DNA of 7,356 bases from Chloroflexota bacterium (GCA_027624995.1 JAQBTI010000114.1:1-7356); one strand, 5' to 3'. Shown: positions 1 to 6,814, counted from the first letter of the stretch. The notes: a model not told the origin generated them from the letters alone. Numbers and translations: made by a program.

Positions 1-409
1 CAGACCTCCATCCAGCGCCTGATCTCTCGACTTCCAAACTGTCCCACTTTTGCTGGTTGCTAACAGTTCTGGACAGGCGGCGGCTGCACGGGCAGCCCCA
101 AATACGCGCCCCTCACACAGATGGAACCCGGAAACGTGGTGGGAAACCATACCGCGCTCGTCGATGGGTCAACCGGAGCTATCTCCTCCGAGACCATTAC
201 TCTTCTGCTGCGGGCGACGACATCCACCGTCCAAGAGCAGTCCGTCTACACGACGGACCTGCTGGTCATCGTGAACCCGAAGTATTAGTCAAGCCCTCGG
301 ACCGCCATGAGGCGACCTGGACTCACCCGGTACCCATCAATGAAAGGAAAATCGACTTGCAATTCGGTCCTCCAGAAGTCCCGTCCGGAGTGGCAACGAT
401 ATCCACGAG
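1..409. other. Mostly non-coding flank downstream of the BNR gene
   Basis: This stretch lies beyond the stop codon of the minus-strand propeller gene. The longer plus-strand frames here (from 50 and from 57) are arginine- and proline-rich, lack ribosome binding sites and match no family I recognise. The frame from 57 also runs into the antisense of the propeller gene. The one frame with protein-like composition is the short ORF at 121-288, listed separately. I see no convincing terminator, RNA gene or repeat. Confidence 0.5.
121..288 (+). CDS. Possible 55-residue ORF, beta-rich C-terminal remnant
   Basis: Unrecognised. An ATG at 121 opens a frame that ends at TAG (286-288). The product is rich in Thr, Ser and Val with alternating hydrophobic residues (for example SVYTTDLLVIVNPKY at the C-terminus), as in a beta-sandwich or secreted-domain end. 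Codon third positions are mostly G or C, as in the confirmed genes here, and the other two plus frames look like shadow sequence. Against it, there is no Shine-Dalgarno before 121. The frame stays open upstream only to TAA at 61-63, with no other start codon between. It may be the tail of a broken gene whose upstream part was lost by frameshift or nonsense mutation, or a chance ORF. Confidence 0.27.
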   Translation: MEPGNVVGNHTALVDGSTGAISSETITLLLRATTSTVQEQSVYTTDLLVIVNPKY

Positions 410-3400
410 TTACGGAACGATGGCCGGTATCTCCAGCTCGTGTACCAGGTTCTCGAACTCAGGCACGTCCCTGTCGACGACCTCCTGAAGAAGGTCGAGC
501 TGAGGCTCCAACCTGGCACTGAACTCTTCGAAAACCTCGTATGTCTGCTTGGGAGGCGCGAAGTCGGCGTAGCCTACGACGTCGATCAGCTCGGCCAGCC
601 TGAGGTCGAGCTTCGTCGGCAGGTTGTTGATGTCTCGAACACCCGTGTAGTCCACCTGGATCAACTCGCTCTCGATAGACAAGAGCTTTTCCTTCAGAGC
701 ATCCGCCGAAGCTGAGATTACGTCGCCGGAGGAATGCTCCTCTACGCGCCGCACCCACTCGTCGACCTGCCTACGAATGCCCCGAATCTTGTTGACGGAC
801 TCGTGGGTCTCTGACAGTCTGTCCCGGATCTTGACCTGTAGATTGAACTGGGCCTCCAGGTCCTCCTGCGTCGTCTCGACGCGGGGGTCCTTGAGTATCT
901 CGAAGCTCTGGGTCTGGGTCTGACCGTCCACCTCGATGGTGACCTTGTAGGCACCGGGAGGCGCCAGCGGCCCGGTTACGGCTCCCTCGGTGCTCTTGTC
1001 GCCGGGCACCTTGAGTGCGCCGGGGTAGCGCATGTCCCATGCAAACCTGTTCATACCTGCCTTGGCAGGCACTCTGAGTCTTCCTTGCTCACCGTCCTCG
1101 GCAACCTTGCTGTCGAAGCTCTTGATTAGGGTGCCCTGAGAGTCCGAGAAGTTAAGGGTTACAGCGTCCTCAGGCTTCTTCCCGAGCCAGTAAGTAACGA
1201 GGACGCCCTTGGGCGCGTCCTTCCCTGCGTCCAAGGGCTCCAGCTCGTCGGTTGGACCCGGCTTCTGGACGAAGGTGACGCCCGAGGCACTGTCGTAGGT
1301 CTTGCCGCGCCGAGGCCCCTGGGGACGTGACCGCCCTGGCAACCTATAGGCGGCGCGCGGCTTCATGAGATGGAGCGACCGTTCCGTCGTGTCGTCTGTC
1401 ATCTGGTGAAGTTGCGCCAGGTCATCCAGTATCCAGAACGAGCGGCCATGAGTCGCCACGACCAGATCGTCGTTCTTGACGACCAGATCGTGTACCGGTG
1501 CGACGGGCAGCGGTCTGCCCGACCCATCCGCTGAGTCCGGTTGAAGGGGCTGCCACGACCCGCCGTCGTTGAAGGAAACGTACACTCCTGTCTCGGTGCC
1601 GACGTACAGTAACCCCCGCCGGGCGGGATCCGCTCGAATCACCCTCGTGTAGTCGTGATCCGGGATTCCGCTTGCTATGTCTGTCCAGGTCTGTCCGTAG
1701 TCTTGTGTCTTGTAGAGAATGGGCCTGTTGTCGTCCAGCTTGTAACGGGTTGCTGCGATGTAGGCGGTAGCAGAGTCGTACGGAGAGGCCTCGATCATGC
1801 TGATCATGGTCCATTCCGGCAGGCCCTCGGGCGTTATCTGCTCCCAGTTCCCGCCGCCGTCCCTGGAGATGTGGACGAGGCCATCGTCGGAGCCGGCCCA
1901 GAAGACTCCCTTCTCGTGCGGAGACTCCACGAAGGCGAAGATCGTCCCGTACGTCTCAGCGCCTGTGGTTTCCTTGGTGAAGGGACCGCCGGCGACCTCC
2001 ATCTTGGTGACGTCGTTGCGCGTCAGGTCCGGGCTGAGGGCCTCCCAACTGCTGCCCTCGTCCGTCGACTTGAACAGTATGTTGCCGGCAACGTACAGCA
2101 CGGACGAGTCATGGGGCGAAAACACAACGGGGAAGGTCCACTGGAACCTGTACTTATGCTCGTTGGCCCCGTAGCCGTACGTGCGCTCCGGCCAGACTGT
2201 GACGATCCTTATCTGCCCTGTACTACGGTCGTGGCGGATGAGGCACCCTCCGCCGCCCGGGACGCTCCCGATCGCACCTGAAAAAACCACGTCTGGGTTC
2301 TCTGGATGCACTGCGATGTGGCCGCTTTCGGCGGTACCTACCGGGTAGCTGGCAGTCCACGGAATAGCTCCATTTCCGGTCCTAGAGGGGACGCTGATCG
2401 TCGAGTTGTCCTGCTGGGTAGCGTAGACCCTGTACGGAAACCGGTTGTCCGTGGCAACGTGGTAGAACTGGGAGGTGAGCTGGTTGTAGATCGTGGACCA
2501 GGAATCTCCGCCGTTGAAGCTGACGTTGGCGCCTCCGTCATTGCTCTCGATCATCCGTAGCGGGTTCTTGGGGTCGATCCACAGGTCGTGGTTGTCGCCG
2601 TGGGGCGTTGTGACCTCGGCGAATGTCTTCCCGCCGTCACTAGACTTCCAACATTTGAAGTTGAGCGCCCAGACAGTATCGGCGTCCTGAGGATCGGCGA
2701 AAATGTGTGAGTAGTACCACGGCCTACCCTGGAGGTCTTGGACGTCGTTCACGAGTTCCCAGGTGGCGCCGGCGTCGTCCGAGCAGTAGATGCCGCACTG
2801 CCCAGCCTCCACTGTCGCCCAGACACGGCCTGGCTTGGCGGGCGATACGGCGACGCCGATCCGGCCTTTGATGCCTGAGGGAAGTCCTGGGTTGTCCGAT
2901 ATATCCAACCACGTCTCTCCGCCGTCGGTGGACTTGTACAGGCCGCTGTCCGGCCCACCGCTCGTGATACCCCAGAAGTTGCGCCGGACCTGCCAAAATG
3001 ATGCGTAGAGGACGCGCGGATTGGCAGGGTCCATGGATAGGTCGATAGCACCGGCGTTCTCACTCTTGAACAGAACGCACTCCCATGTTTCGCCGCCGTC
3101 GGTGGACCGGAAGACGCCGCGCTGCTGATTCGGCCCGAAGGCGTGGCCAAGGGCGGCCACATAGACGATGTCGGGGTTTGCGGGATGTATCCTGACGCGT
3201 CCTATGTGGCGGGAATCTTCGAGCCCCATATGCTTCCAGGACTTCCCGGCGTCGGTAGACCTGTACACCCCGTCTCCGTAGGACGGCACGACACGAATGC
3301 AAGACTCCCCCATGCCCGCGAAGACGACGTTCGGATCGGACTCAGAAACGGCCAGCGCTCCGACAGATGCGGTCTTGAAGTACCCGTCGGAGACGTTCTC

Positions 3401-3592
3401 CCAGTACGTACCTCCGTCGTAGGTTTTCCAAACGCCGCCGGCTACCCCGCCGAAGTAGAAGACAGCCGGGTTCACAGGGTCGCCGGCCACGGCGACCACC
3501 CGGCCTCCTCGAGGTGGGCCTATACACCTCCACTCGAGGGCGTCGAGTAATCTCGGGTCTACTCCGCCGGCCGGTCCATGTGCCTGGGTCAC
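410..3592 (-). CDS. BNR/Asp-box beta-propeller protein (sortilin/VPS10-like, glycosyl hydrolase-like)
   Basis: A 1060-residue protein of the bacterial WD40/YVTN/BNR-like family, often labelled 'glycosyl hydrolase, BNR repeat' or 'VPS10 domain-containing'; the biochemical role of these proteins is mostly unproven. About eleven Asp-boxes (S-x-D-x-G-x-T-W pattern) lie near residues 57, 111, 162, 220, 270, 317, 359, 508, 576, 628 and 673, for example RSTDGGETW and KSTDGGETW. The propeller closes with ATHGRSFWILDDL (about 713-725), a family signature. A beta-sandwich-like segment follows (about 797-900, with GMNRFAWDMRYPG and PPGAYKVTIEVDG), then a charged, probably helical tail (907-1056). I chose GTG at 3592 because AAGGAG lies upstream. 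An in-frame ATG at 3634 overlaps a possible -10 and lacks such a site. Unlike many relatives, it shows no signal peptide from either start. Two Asp-box-coding sites share an identical 14-nt stretch (2920-2933 and 3094-3107), consistent with repeat duplication. It is transcribed divergently from the serine hydrolase. Confidence 0.9.
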   Translation of the reverse strand: MTQAHGPAGGVDPRLLDALEWRCIGPPRGGRVVAVAGDPVNPAVFYFGGVAGGVWKTYDGGTYWENVSDGYFKTASVGALAVSESDPNVVFAGMGESCIRVVPSYGDGVYRSTDAGKSWKHMGLEDSRHIGRVRIHPANPDIVYVAALGHAFGPNQQRGVFRSTDGGETWECVLFKSENAGAIDLSMDPANPRVLYASFWQVRRNFWGITSGGPDSGLYKSTDGGETWLDISDNPGLPSGIKGRIGVAVSPAKPGRVWATVEAGQCGIYCSDDAGATWELVNDVQDLQGRPWYYSHIFADPQDADTVWALNFKCWKSSDGGKTFAEVTTPHGDNHDLWIDPKNPLRMIESNDGGANVSFNGGDSWSTIYNQLTSQFYHVATDNRFPYRVYATQQDNSTISVPSRTGNGAIPWTASYPVGTAESGHIAVHPENPDVVFSGAIGSVPGGGGCLIRHDRSTGQIRIVTVWPERTYGYGANEHKYRFQWTFPVVFSPHDSSVLYVAGNILFKSTDEGSSWEALSPDLTRNDVTKMEVAGGPFTKETTGAETYGTIFAFVESPHEKGVFWAGSDDGLVHISRDGGGNWEQITPEGLPEWTMISMIEASPYDSATAYIAATRYKLDDNRPILYKTQDYGQTWTDIASGIPDHDYTRVIRADPARRGLLYVGTETGVYVSFNDGGSWQPLQPDSADGSGRPLPVAPVHDLVVKNDDLVVATHGRSFWILDDLAQLHQMTDDTTERSLHLMKPRAAYRLPGRSRPQGPRRGKTYDSASGVTFVQKPGPTDELEPLDAGKDAPKGVLVTYWLGKKPEDAVTLNFSDSQGTLIKSFDSKVAEDGEQGRLRVPAKAGMNRFAWDMRYPGALKVPGDKSTEGAVTGPLAPPGAYKVTIEVDGQTQTQSFEILKDPRVETTQEDLEAQFNLQVKIRDRLSETHESVNKIRGIRRQVDEWVRRVEEHSSGDVISASADALKEKLLSIESELIQVDYTGVRDINNLPTKLDLRLAELIDVVGYADFAPPKQTYEVFEEFSARLEPQLDLLQEVVDRDVPEFENLVHELEIPAIVP

Positions 3593-3602
3593 GTGGTCAC
3601 CT

Positions 3603-3608
3603 CTCCTT
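3603..3608 (-). promoter_or_regulatory. Ribosome binding site for the BNR propeller gene
   Basis: On the minus strand the sequence reads TTAAGGAGAGGTGACCACGTG. AAGGAG (with a second partial match GGTGA) precedes the GTG at 3592 by about 10 nt from the AGGAG core. This site decides the start: the upstream in-frame ATG at 3634 has no comparable purine run. Confidence 0.6.
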
Positions 3609-3632
3609 AAGAGTGCAGGTTTCGCCGGGATC

Positions 3633-3641
3633 ATTTAAGCA
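3633..3641 (-). promoter_or_regulatory. Putative extended -10 for the BNR propeller gene
   Basis: The minus strand reads TGCTTAAAT, an extended -10 (TGn) plus TTAAAT, which matches 4 of 6 consensus bases. No good -35 is seen about 17 nt upstream. Initiation would fall near 3625, giving a leader of roughly 30 nt before the GTG at 3592. It would place the alternative ATG at 3634 upstream of the transcript. Sequence inspection only. Confidence 0.27.
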
Positions 3642-3695
3642 GGATGGCGGCCCTGATGGGAAGGGGGCCATTCCGGAAGACGTGTGGAGACGTTG

Positions 3696-3714
3696 ATACC
3701 GAAAGTTTCGATAT
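3696..3714. promoter_or_regulatory. 19-bp imperfect palindrome, candidate operator
   Basis: ATACCGAAAGTTTCGATAT is symmetric about G3705: CGAAA-G-TTTCG is perfect, flanked by ATA/TAT arms with one mismatched pair. It lies between the two divergent promoters, about 67 bp upstream of the predicted rightward start and about 80 bp upstream of the predicted leftward start. That position suits an activator or a shared regulator of both genes. No regulator gene is visible in the window, and the palindrome could be chance. Confidence 0.37.
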
Positions 3715-3737
3715 TGGGACAACCGCACGCCCAAATC

Positions 3738-3765
3738 TTGACTCACTTCCCGCCGAGGTTAGAAT
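3738..3765 (+). promoter_or_regulatory. Sigma70-type promoter for the serine hydrolase
   Basis: TTGACT (3738-3743) and TAGAAT (3760-3765) each match consensus at 5 of 6 bases and are separated by 16 bp. Initiation would be near 3772-3775. This promoter lies downstream of the first in-frame ATG (3644), and its -10 overlaps the ATG pair at 3764/3767. It therefore argues for the later start at 3833. Confidence 0.5.
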
Positions 3766-3832
3766 GATGCCGTCACATCCTTATCGACCTTGGAGTCACT
3801 ATGGCCAGCGATCGAGTCCATCGGCGGATGTC

Positions 3833-4894
3833 ATGACTGCCGAAAGCCTTCCAGACTGGGTGACGTATCCCCGCGAGGAATGGGTAGAAATCACGCCCGA
3901 GGAGGCGGGCCTGGATGTGGTTGCCTGGAGGCGTCTGCTGTCAGGGCGCGACCTCAAAGCGGTAGCGTATAAGGGAGAGGTTAAAGAGGGCGACGACTGG
4001 GGGACGGTGTTTACGCGGGGAGGATACCTCGTTCACACTTGGGGCAACGGCGACTACAGATCCCAGACGGCGTCGGTGGGAAAGGCGTTCACGTGGGCGG
4101 TGCTGGGCTTGGCCGTGGAGCGCGGACTGGTCGATGCCAATGAGTACATCTGGAAGACCTGGAAGGGCGAAGGCCAGCTCTCGCATCCGCACAAACACCT
4201 GGACCGGGGCCACCATCAAACGCTCACCTGGAATTTGCTCGGCCGTAAGGTAGATGGTGGACACTGGGGTGGGTTCCCGGTGACCAACGGCTACTACTGG
4301 CGGCAGGGTGCGGCGAGCGGGTCGGTCCCTGAGTGGGCCGACTGGACGGGGGACCCGTTCCACGACAACTACTCTCACGCGGAGCCAGGCACCAAGGGCA
4401 TCTACAGCAGCGGCGGCCAGTGGCGCCTCGCCCAGGCCTTGACGGCGCTATGGGGCCAGGACATCAAGCGGGTGCTCGACGACGAGCTGTTCGGGAAGAT
4501 CGGCATCCCAGCGGACCACTGGGACTGGACACCTGGCCAGGCCGTATACGAAAAGAAGGACTGGTACCCGCACATGCCGGGGTACGGCGACTTCCTGGAC
4601 CCACCGTACGAGATCGATGGACACGTGGTCAGAGGCGGACCGGGCTGGGTCGTGATGAGCGCCAAGGACCTGGCGCGCTTCGGCCATCTGGTGGCCACGG
4701 GCGGGGTATGGGAAGGCAGGCGCCTCTTAGGCCGCCAGTGGACAATCGGCCACGGTGGGGGCAACGGGAGCGGCGTCGCCGGCGAGAGCACGAACTACAC
4801 GGCCTTCGGCATCGTGACCACCGAGGGAATCGACTTCTCCAACCCGTTCTTCCCCGATGAGATATTTACCGGCCCGGTCCGGCTGTCTGGGTAG
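3833..4894 (+). CDS. Serine hydrolase, class C beta-lactamase/esterase fold
   Basis: A 353-residue hydrolase of the beta-lactamase/penicillin-binding transpeptidase-like superfamily, which acts through an acyl-serine intermediate on amide or ester bonds; the substrate cannot be told from sequence. Numbering from ATG 3833, the nucleophile motif S-x-x-K is SVGK (S81, K84). The tyrosine motif is Y191-S-S in GIYSSGGQW rather than Y-x-N. The C-terminal motif is H307-G-G in TIGHGGGNGSG, replacing K-T-G. A His-rich stretch (HPHKHLDRGHHQ, about 118-129) precedes the conserved block GGFPVTNGYYWRQG. No signal peptide is seen, so it is probably cytoplasmic. The frame is open from ATG 3644 (416 residues), with other ATGs at 3764 and 3767; GAGGT lies 7 nt before 3767. 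I prefer 3833 because the protein-like sequence (LPDWVTYPREEW) begins there and a good promoter ends at 3765, although its ribosome site (GGCGGA) is weak. It ends 59 bp from the convergent DUF4091 gene, with no clear terminator between them. Confidence 0.87.
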   Translation: MTAESLPDWVTYPREEWVEITPEEAGLDVVAWRRLLSGRDLKAVAYKGEVKEGDDWGTVFTRGGYLVHTWGNGDYRSQTASVGKAFTWAVLGLAVERGLVDANEYIWKTWKGEGQLSHPHKHLDRGHHQTLTWNLLGRKVDGGHWGGFPVTNGYYWRQGAASGSVPEWADWTGDPFHDNYSHAEPGTKGIYSSGGQWRLAQALTALWGQDIKRVLDDELFGKIGIPADHWDWTPGQAVYEKKDWYPHMPGYGDFLDPPYEIDGHVVRGGPGWVVMSAKDLARFGHLVATGGVWEGRRLLGRQWTIGHGGGNGSGVAGESTNYTAFGIVTTEGIDFSNPFFPDEIFTGPVRLSG

Positions 4895-4953
4895 ACCTGG
4901 GATCGACATCGCCGCGGCACGACCGGGTGGCCAATAAAGAGGTCTTCGCCGGT

Positions 4954-6480
4954 TCAGGACGCCAGTTCTAGCAGACGACGCCGGTGACGGTCGAACTCAA
5001 CGGGGTCTTGCACATATGACGTTGAGCTGCGGATGACCTGGTCCACGATCTCGTTAGCTGCTCCGGCTGTCTCAGGGTCGTCCCGCAGCAGCGCAAGGAG
5101 CTCGTAGTCCTCTATCCCGTTGCGCATCGCCAAAAGACGCATCGAACCAAATACGTCCTCTCCGCCGGGCCACACCACGTGAGTGTCGCCGGGCGGCAGC
5201 TTGAACTTGCCGTAAGGCATGTCATAGGGCTCAGCCGGGACGGTACAGGCCCATGGGTCCTGGTCCAACTGGTAGCAGTTCAGTCCCCAGTGTAGATAAC
5301 CGCTGGTCCCGCTGACGTAGTTGTACCAGTGCAACAGCCGAGTGCGAATCAAAGGAAAGTCAATAAACCGGTTCAGTGATTCTCCGCTCGGTGCACAGCA
5401 TGTGTAGTACCAGGTTTCAACGCCCTGGCGCCGATTTTCTTCGGCGACGACTCGCTCGCCGTTGGACCCGTCCGGGCTCGAAGGTACCACCATCCGCGGG
5501 TCGTCCAGCCGGAGCACGGCGATGTCGTTAGCGCCGTTAAGCTCTTTGGCCTGAATCGCGTCGATTATTTTCACGCCTGGCATCAGCTGCCGGATGATCA
5601 GCGAGAGGTGGCGGTAATGGTCCGCTTGCGTCGCCCGCGGCTCGTCGAACACATGCTGGTAAAACATGTCTTGCCAGCCGTGCTTGCCGAGGAAATCCCA
5701 GAAAGGCGTTAGCCATTGGCGAAGTAGCGCATGCCCCTCCGGGGTCGTGGGGACCGGTCCCAGCACAGACGCTTTGCTCTCGTTATCGCCTGGTGGTCGC
5801 TTTGCAAACCAATCTTCGTGGACCGGATAGTCTGACGCCCAGTTCAGGAACGTCACGCCGTCGTCAACTGAGTGTAGATAGCTGACGTGCGTGCCCTCGA
5901 TCTCCGTGAATCCCTCCGACAGGAAGAGCCGGATGTAGCGCTCCAATCTTTCGTAGTTGCACTGGACCTTCCCATCTACCACCTTGAGGCCGTACACCTC
6001 CGGCTGGACCCCGAACATGGTCTGCCGATTTGCGGCCATCAACCTGGCGTACTTGCGGAGCAAACGCCAGTACCCTTCACTCCAGATCTCGACATCGTGG
6101 ACCTCGGCGATGCGCCTGAGGTTAAACCAGTTGTTGACCTTGAGCTCCTGCTTCTCCGGGAGGGTTGCGCTGTAGACCTCCAGCTCCACTGCCACCTGTG
6201 TTCTCTCACTGCCGGACCGGGCTTCTATCGAGCCCGCGTAGGCGCCGGCCTCCGCATCGTCTGGAATAGTGTAGTCGATGAACAGGACCACAGGCCGGCC
6301 GTCCTCCTTGATTCCCTGCTTGGCCGGCACGAGCACCTCCGCGAGCTCGCATGGCGCCGCCCGCACGACCTGGCGGTGCGCTTTGGGTGTCAGACTGGTT
6401 GTGGTGAACGCCGCCAAGAACCCGGGCTGCACCGGCTCGTCACCGAAAGTCGTGTTCTCTTCCAACGGGACAAACCGCAC
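4954..6480 (-). CDS. DUF4091 / GH123-like glycosidase-related protein (main part, N-terminus frameshifted off)
   Basis: A 508-residue reading frame from GTG 6480 to TGA 4954-4956. The C-terminus matches DUF4091: GDTHVVWPGG (about 431-440) and SMRLLAMRNGIEDYELLALL (446-465). Upstream are a beta-rich segment (about 60-105) and an alpha/beta region containing HVFDEPRATQAD with D279-E280. GH123 enzymes use an adjacent Asp-Glu pair for substrate-assisted hydrolysis of N-acetylgalactosaminides, so D279-E280 is a candidate catalytic pair by analogy. WYYTCCAPSGE and GYLHWGLNCY are also family-like. GTG 6480 has no Shine-Dalgarno, and the frame stays open upstream to TAG 6532-6534 without another ATG, GTG or TTG. 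The missing N-terminus is encoded at 6516-6695 in another frame. Either the gene is broken or the assembly lacks one base. The function label is moderate; the family assignment is good. Confidence 0.85.
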   Translation of the reverse strand: MRFVPLEENTTFGDEPVQPGFLAAFTTTSLTPKAHRQVVRAAPCELAEVLVPAKQGIKEDGRPVVLFIDYTIPDDAEAGAYAGSIEARSGSERTQVAVELEVYSATLPEKQELKVNNWFNLRRIAEVHDVEIWSEGYWRLLRKYARLMAANRQTMFGVQPEVYGLKVVDGKVQCNYERLERYIRLFLSEGFTEIEGTHVSYLHSVDDGVTFLNWASDYPVHEDWFAKRPPGDNESKASVLGPVPTTPEGHALLRQWLTPFWDFLGKHGWQDMFYQHVFDEPRATQADHYRHLSLIIRQLMPGVKIIDAIQAKELNGANDIAVLRLDDPRMVVPSSPDGSNGERVVAEENRRQGVETWYYTCCAPSGESLNRFIDFPLIRTRLLHWYNYVSGTSGYLHWGLNCYQLDQDPWACTVPAEPYDMPYGKFKLPPGDTHVVWPGGEDVFGSMRLLAMRNGIEDYELLALLRDDPETAGAANEIVDQVIRSSTSYVQDPVEFDRHRRRLLELAS

Positions 6481-6515
6481 ATGAAAAGTGTCTGGGGCGG
6501 GCAGTTTGCCGCCTC

Positions 6516-6695
6516 CTCTCCCCGCAAACCGCTAGTTTCCAGATCGACGGCCTGGTCGCTTTGCACGACCAACTGACAGCCCACGTGCCCCCGCCGGGGG
6601 CCAAACAACTTCACCACTGCAGGCGTGCGGCCGGGGATCGGCCAGCTATCATGAAATACCCGGTCCAACTCGTGACACTGGTTTACGATAAGCAT
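6516..6695 (-). pseudogene. N-terminal fragment of the DUF4091 gene, out of frame
   Basis: From ATG 6695, 60 codons read like the start of a DUF4091 protein: PAVVKLFGPRRGHVGCQLVV followed by QSDQAVDLETSGLRGE. Relatives have a strand of the type 'V-x-L-F/A-x-x-R-x-E-x-x-x-x-Q-L-V-V'. The frame then runs out of register and would end near 6390 in unrelated sequence (about 100 residues in all). If one base is added in the purine run at 6509-6523 (minus strand GGGGAGAGGAGGCGG), it continues as GLRGEGGGKLPAPDTFHVRF into the downstream frame. The joined gene is exactly 580 codons plus stop. No canonical X-XXY-YYZ slippery heptamer is seen, so I favour an indel mutation or sequencing error over programmed frameshifting. 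Confidence 0.7.
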
Positions 6696-6700
6696 GGACA

Positions 6701-6705
6701 TCCTC
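6701..6705 (-). promoter_or_regulatory. Ribosome binding site for the intact DUF4091 start
   Basis: The minus strand reads GAGCGAGGATGTCCATG. GAGGA (6705-6701) is 5 nt from ATG 6695. The in-frame ATG at 6701 overlaps this site and is therefore less likely. The presence of this site here, and its absence before GTG 6480, supports 6695 as the original start of the glycosidase-like gene. Confidence 0.5.
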
Positions 6706-6771
6706 GCTCTTGCAGGCTAATATCAACCGACATTTCCGGTGTTCGGTCGTGCCGCCAAGCAACCCTCCATC

Positions 6772-6814
6772 TTTGTCGACGACAATGCTACTGACGCCTC
6801 AGATTGTCGTCAAA
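6772..6814. repeat. Imperfect inverted repeat / hairpin
   Basis: GACGACAAT (6778-6786) pairs perfectly with ATTGTCGTC (6803-6811). The inner part holds CTGA (6791-6794) and TCAG (6799-6802) around a CGCC tetraloop. The outer part extends by TTT (6772-6774) with AAA (6812-6814) across a 3-nt bulge. The result is a long stem broken by a 4-nt GCTA bulge and the 3-nt bulge. No T-run follows on either strand, so it is not a standard intrinsic terminator. It sits about 80 bp upstream of the DUF4091 start and could be a regulatory site, a structured leader or RNA element, or a mobile-element remnant. Confidence 0.5.

Noticed and set aside
341..380. Possible terminator for the propeller gene: GACTT/AAGTC stem followed by GATTTTCCTTTC on the minus strand
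   Set aside because: The stem has only 5 bp with a 17-nt loop, and the T-tract is interrupted.
57..488. 143-codon plus-strand frame at the left edge
   Set aside because: It has a TTG start without a ribosome site, Arg/His/Pro-rich composition, and overlaps the 3' end of the propeller gene on the other strand.
1655..2281. 208-codon plus-strand frame inside the propeller gene
   Set aside because: It is antisense to well-supported Asp-box repeats, with shadow-type composition and no ribosome site.
4333..4860. 175-codon alternative plus frame inside the serine hydrolase
   Set aside because: It is rich in Arg and Gly as expected from a shifted GC-rich frame; the S-x-x-K/Y-S-S/H-G-G frame is the real one.
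4895..4953. Bidirectional terminator between the convergent genes
   Set aside because: Only an ACCGG/CCGGT 5-bp pairing with a long loop is seen, with no T-run on either side.
6509..6523. Programmed -1 frameshift site in the DUF4091 gene
   Set aside because: There is no X-XXY-YYZ slippery heptamer in the upstream frame and no obvious downstream pseudoknot; a simple indel explains the data better.
5887..6576. 229-codon plus-strand frame over the DUF4091 gene
   Set aside because: It is the reverse-frame shadow of a GC-rich gene; the opposite strand carries clear family motifs.
6587..6601. GC hairpin GCCCCC-GCC-GGGGGC
   Set aside because: It lies within the N-terminal coding sequence of the DUF4091 gene (FGPRRGH region) and is explained by codon content, though it could promote sequencing errors nearby.
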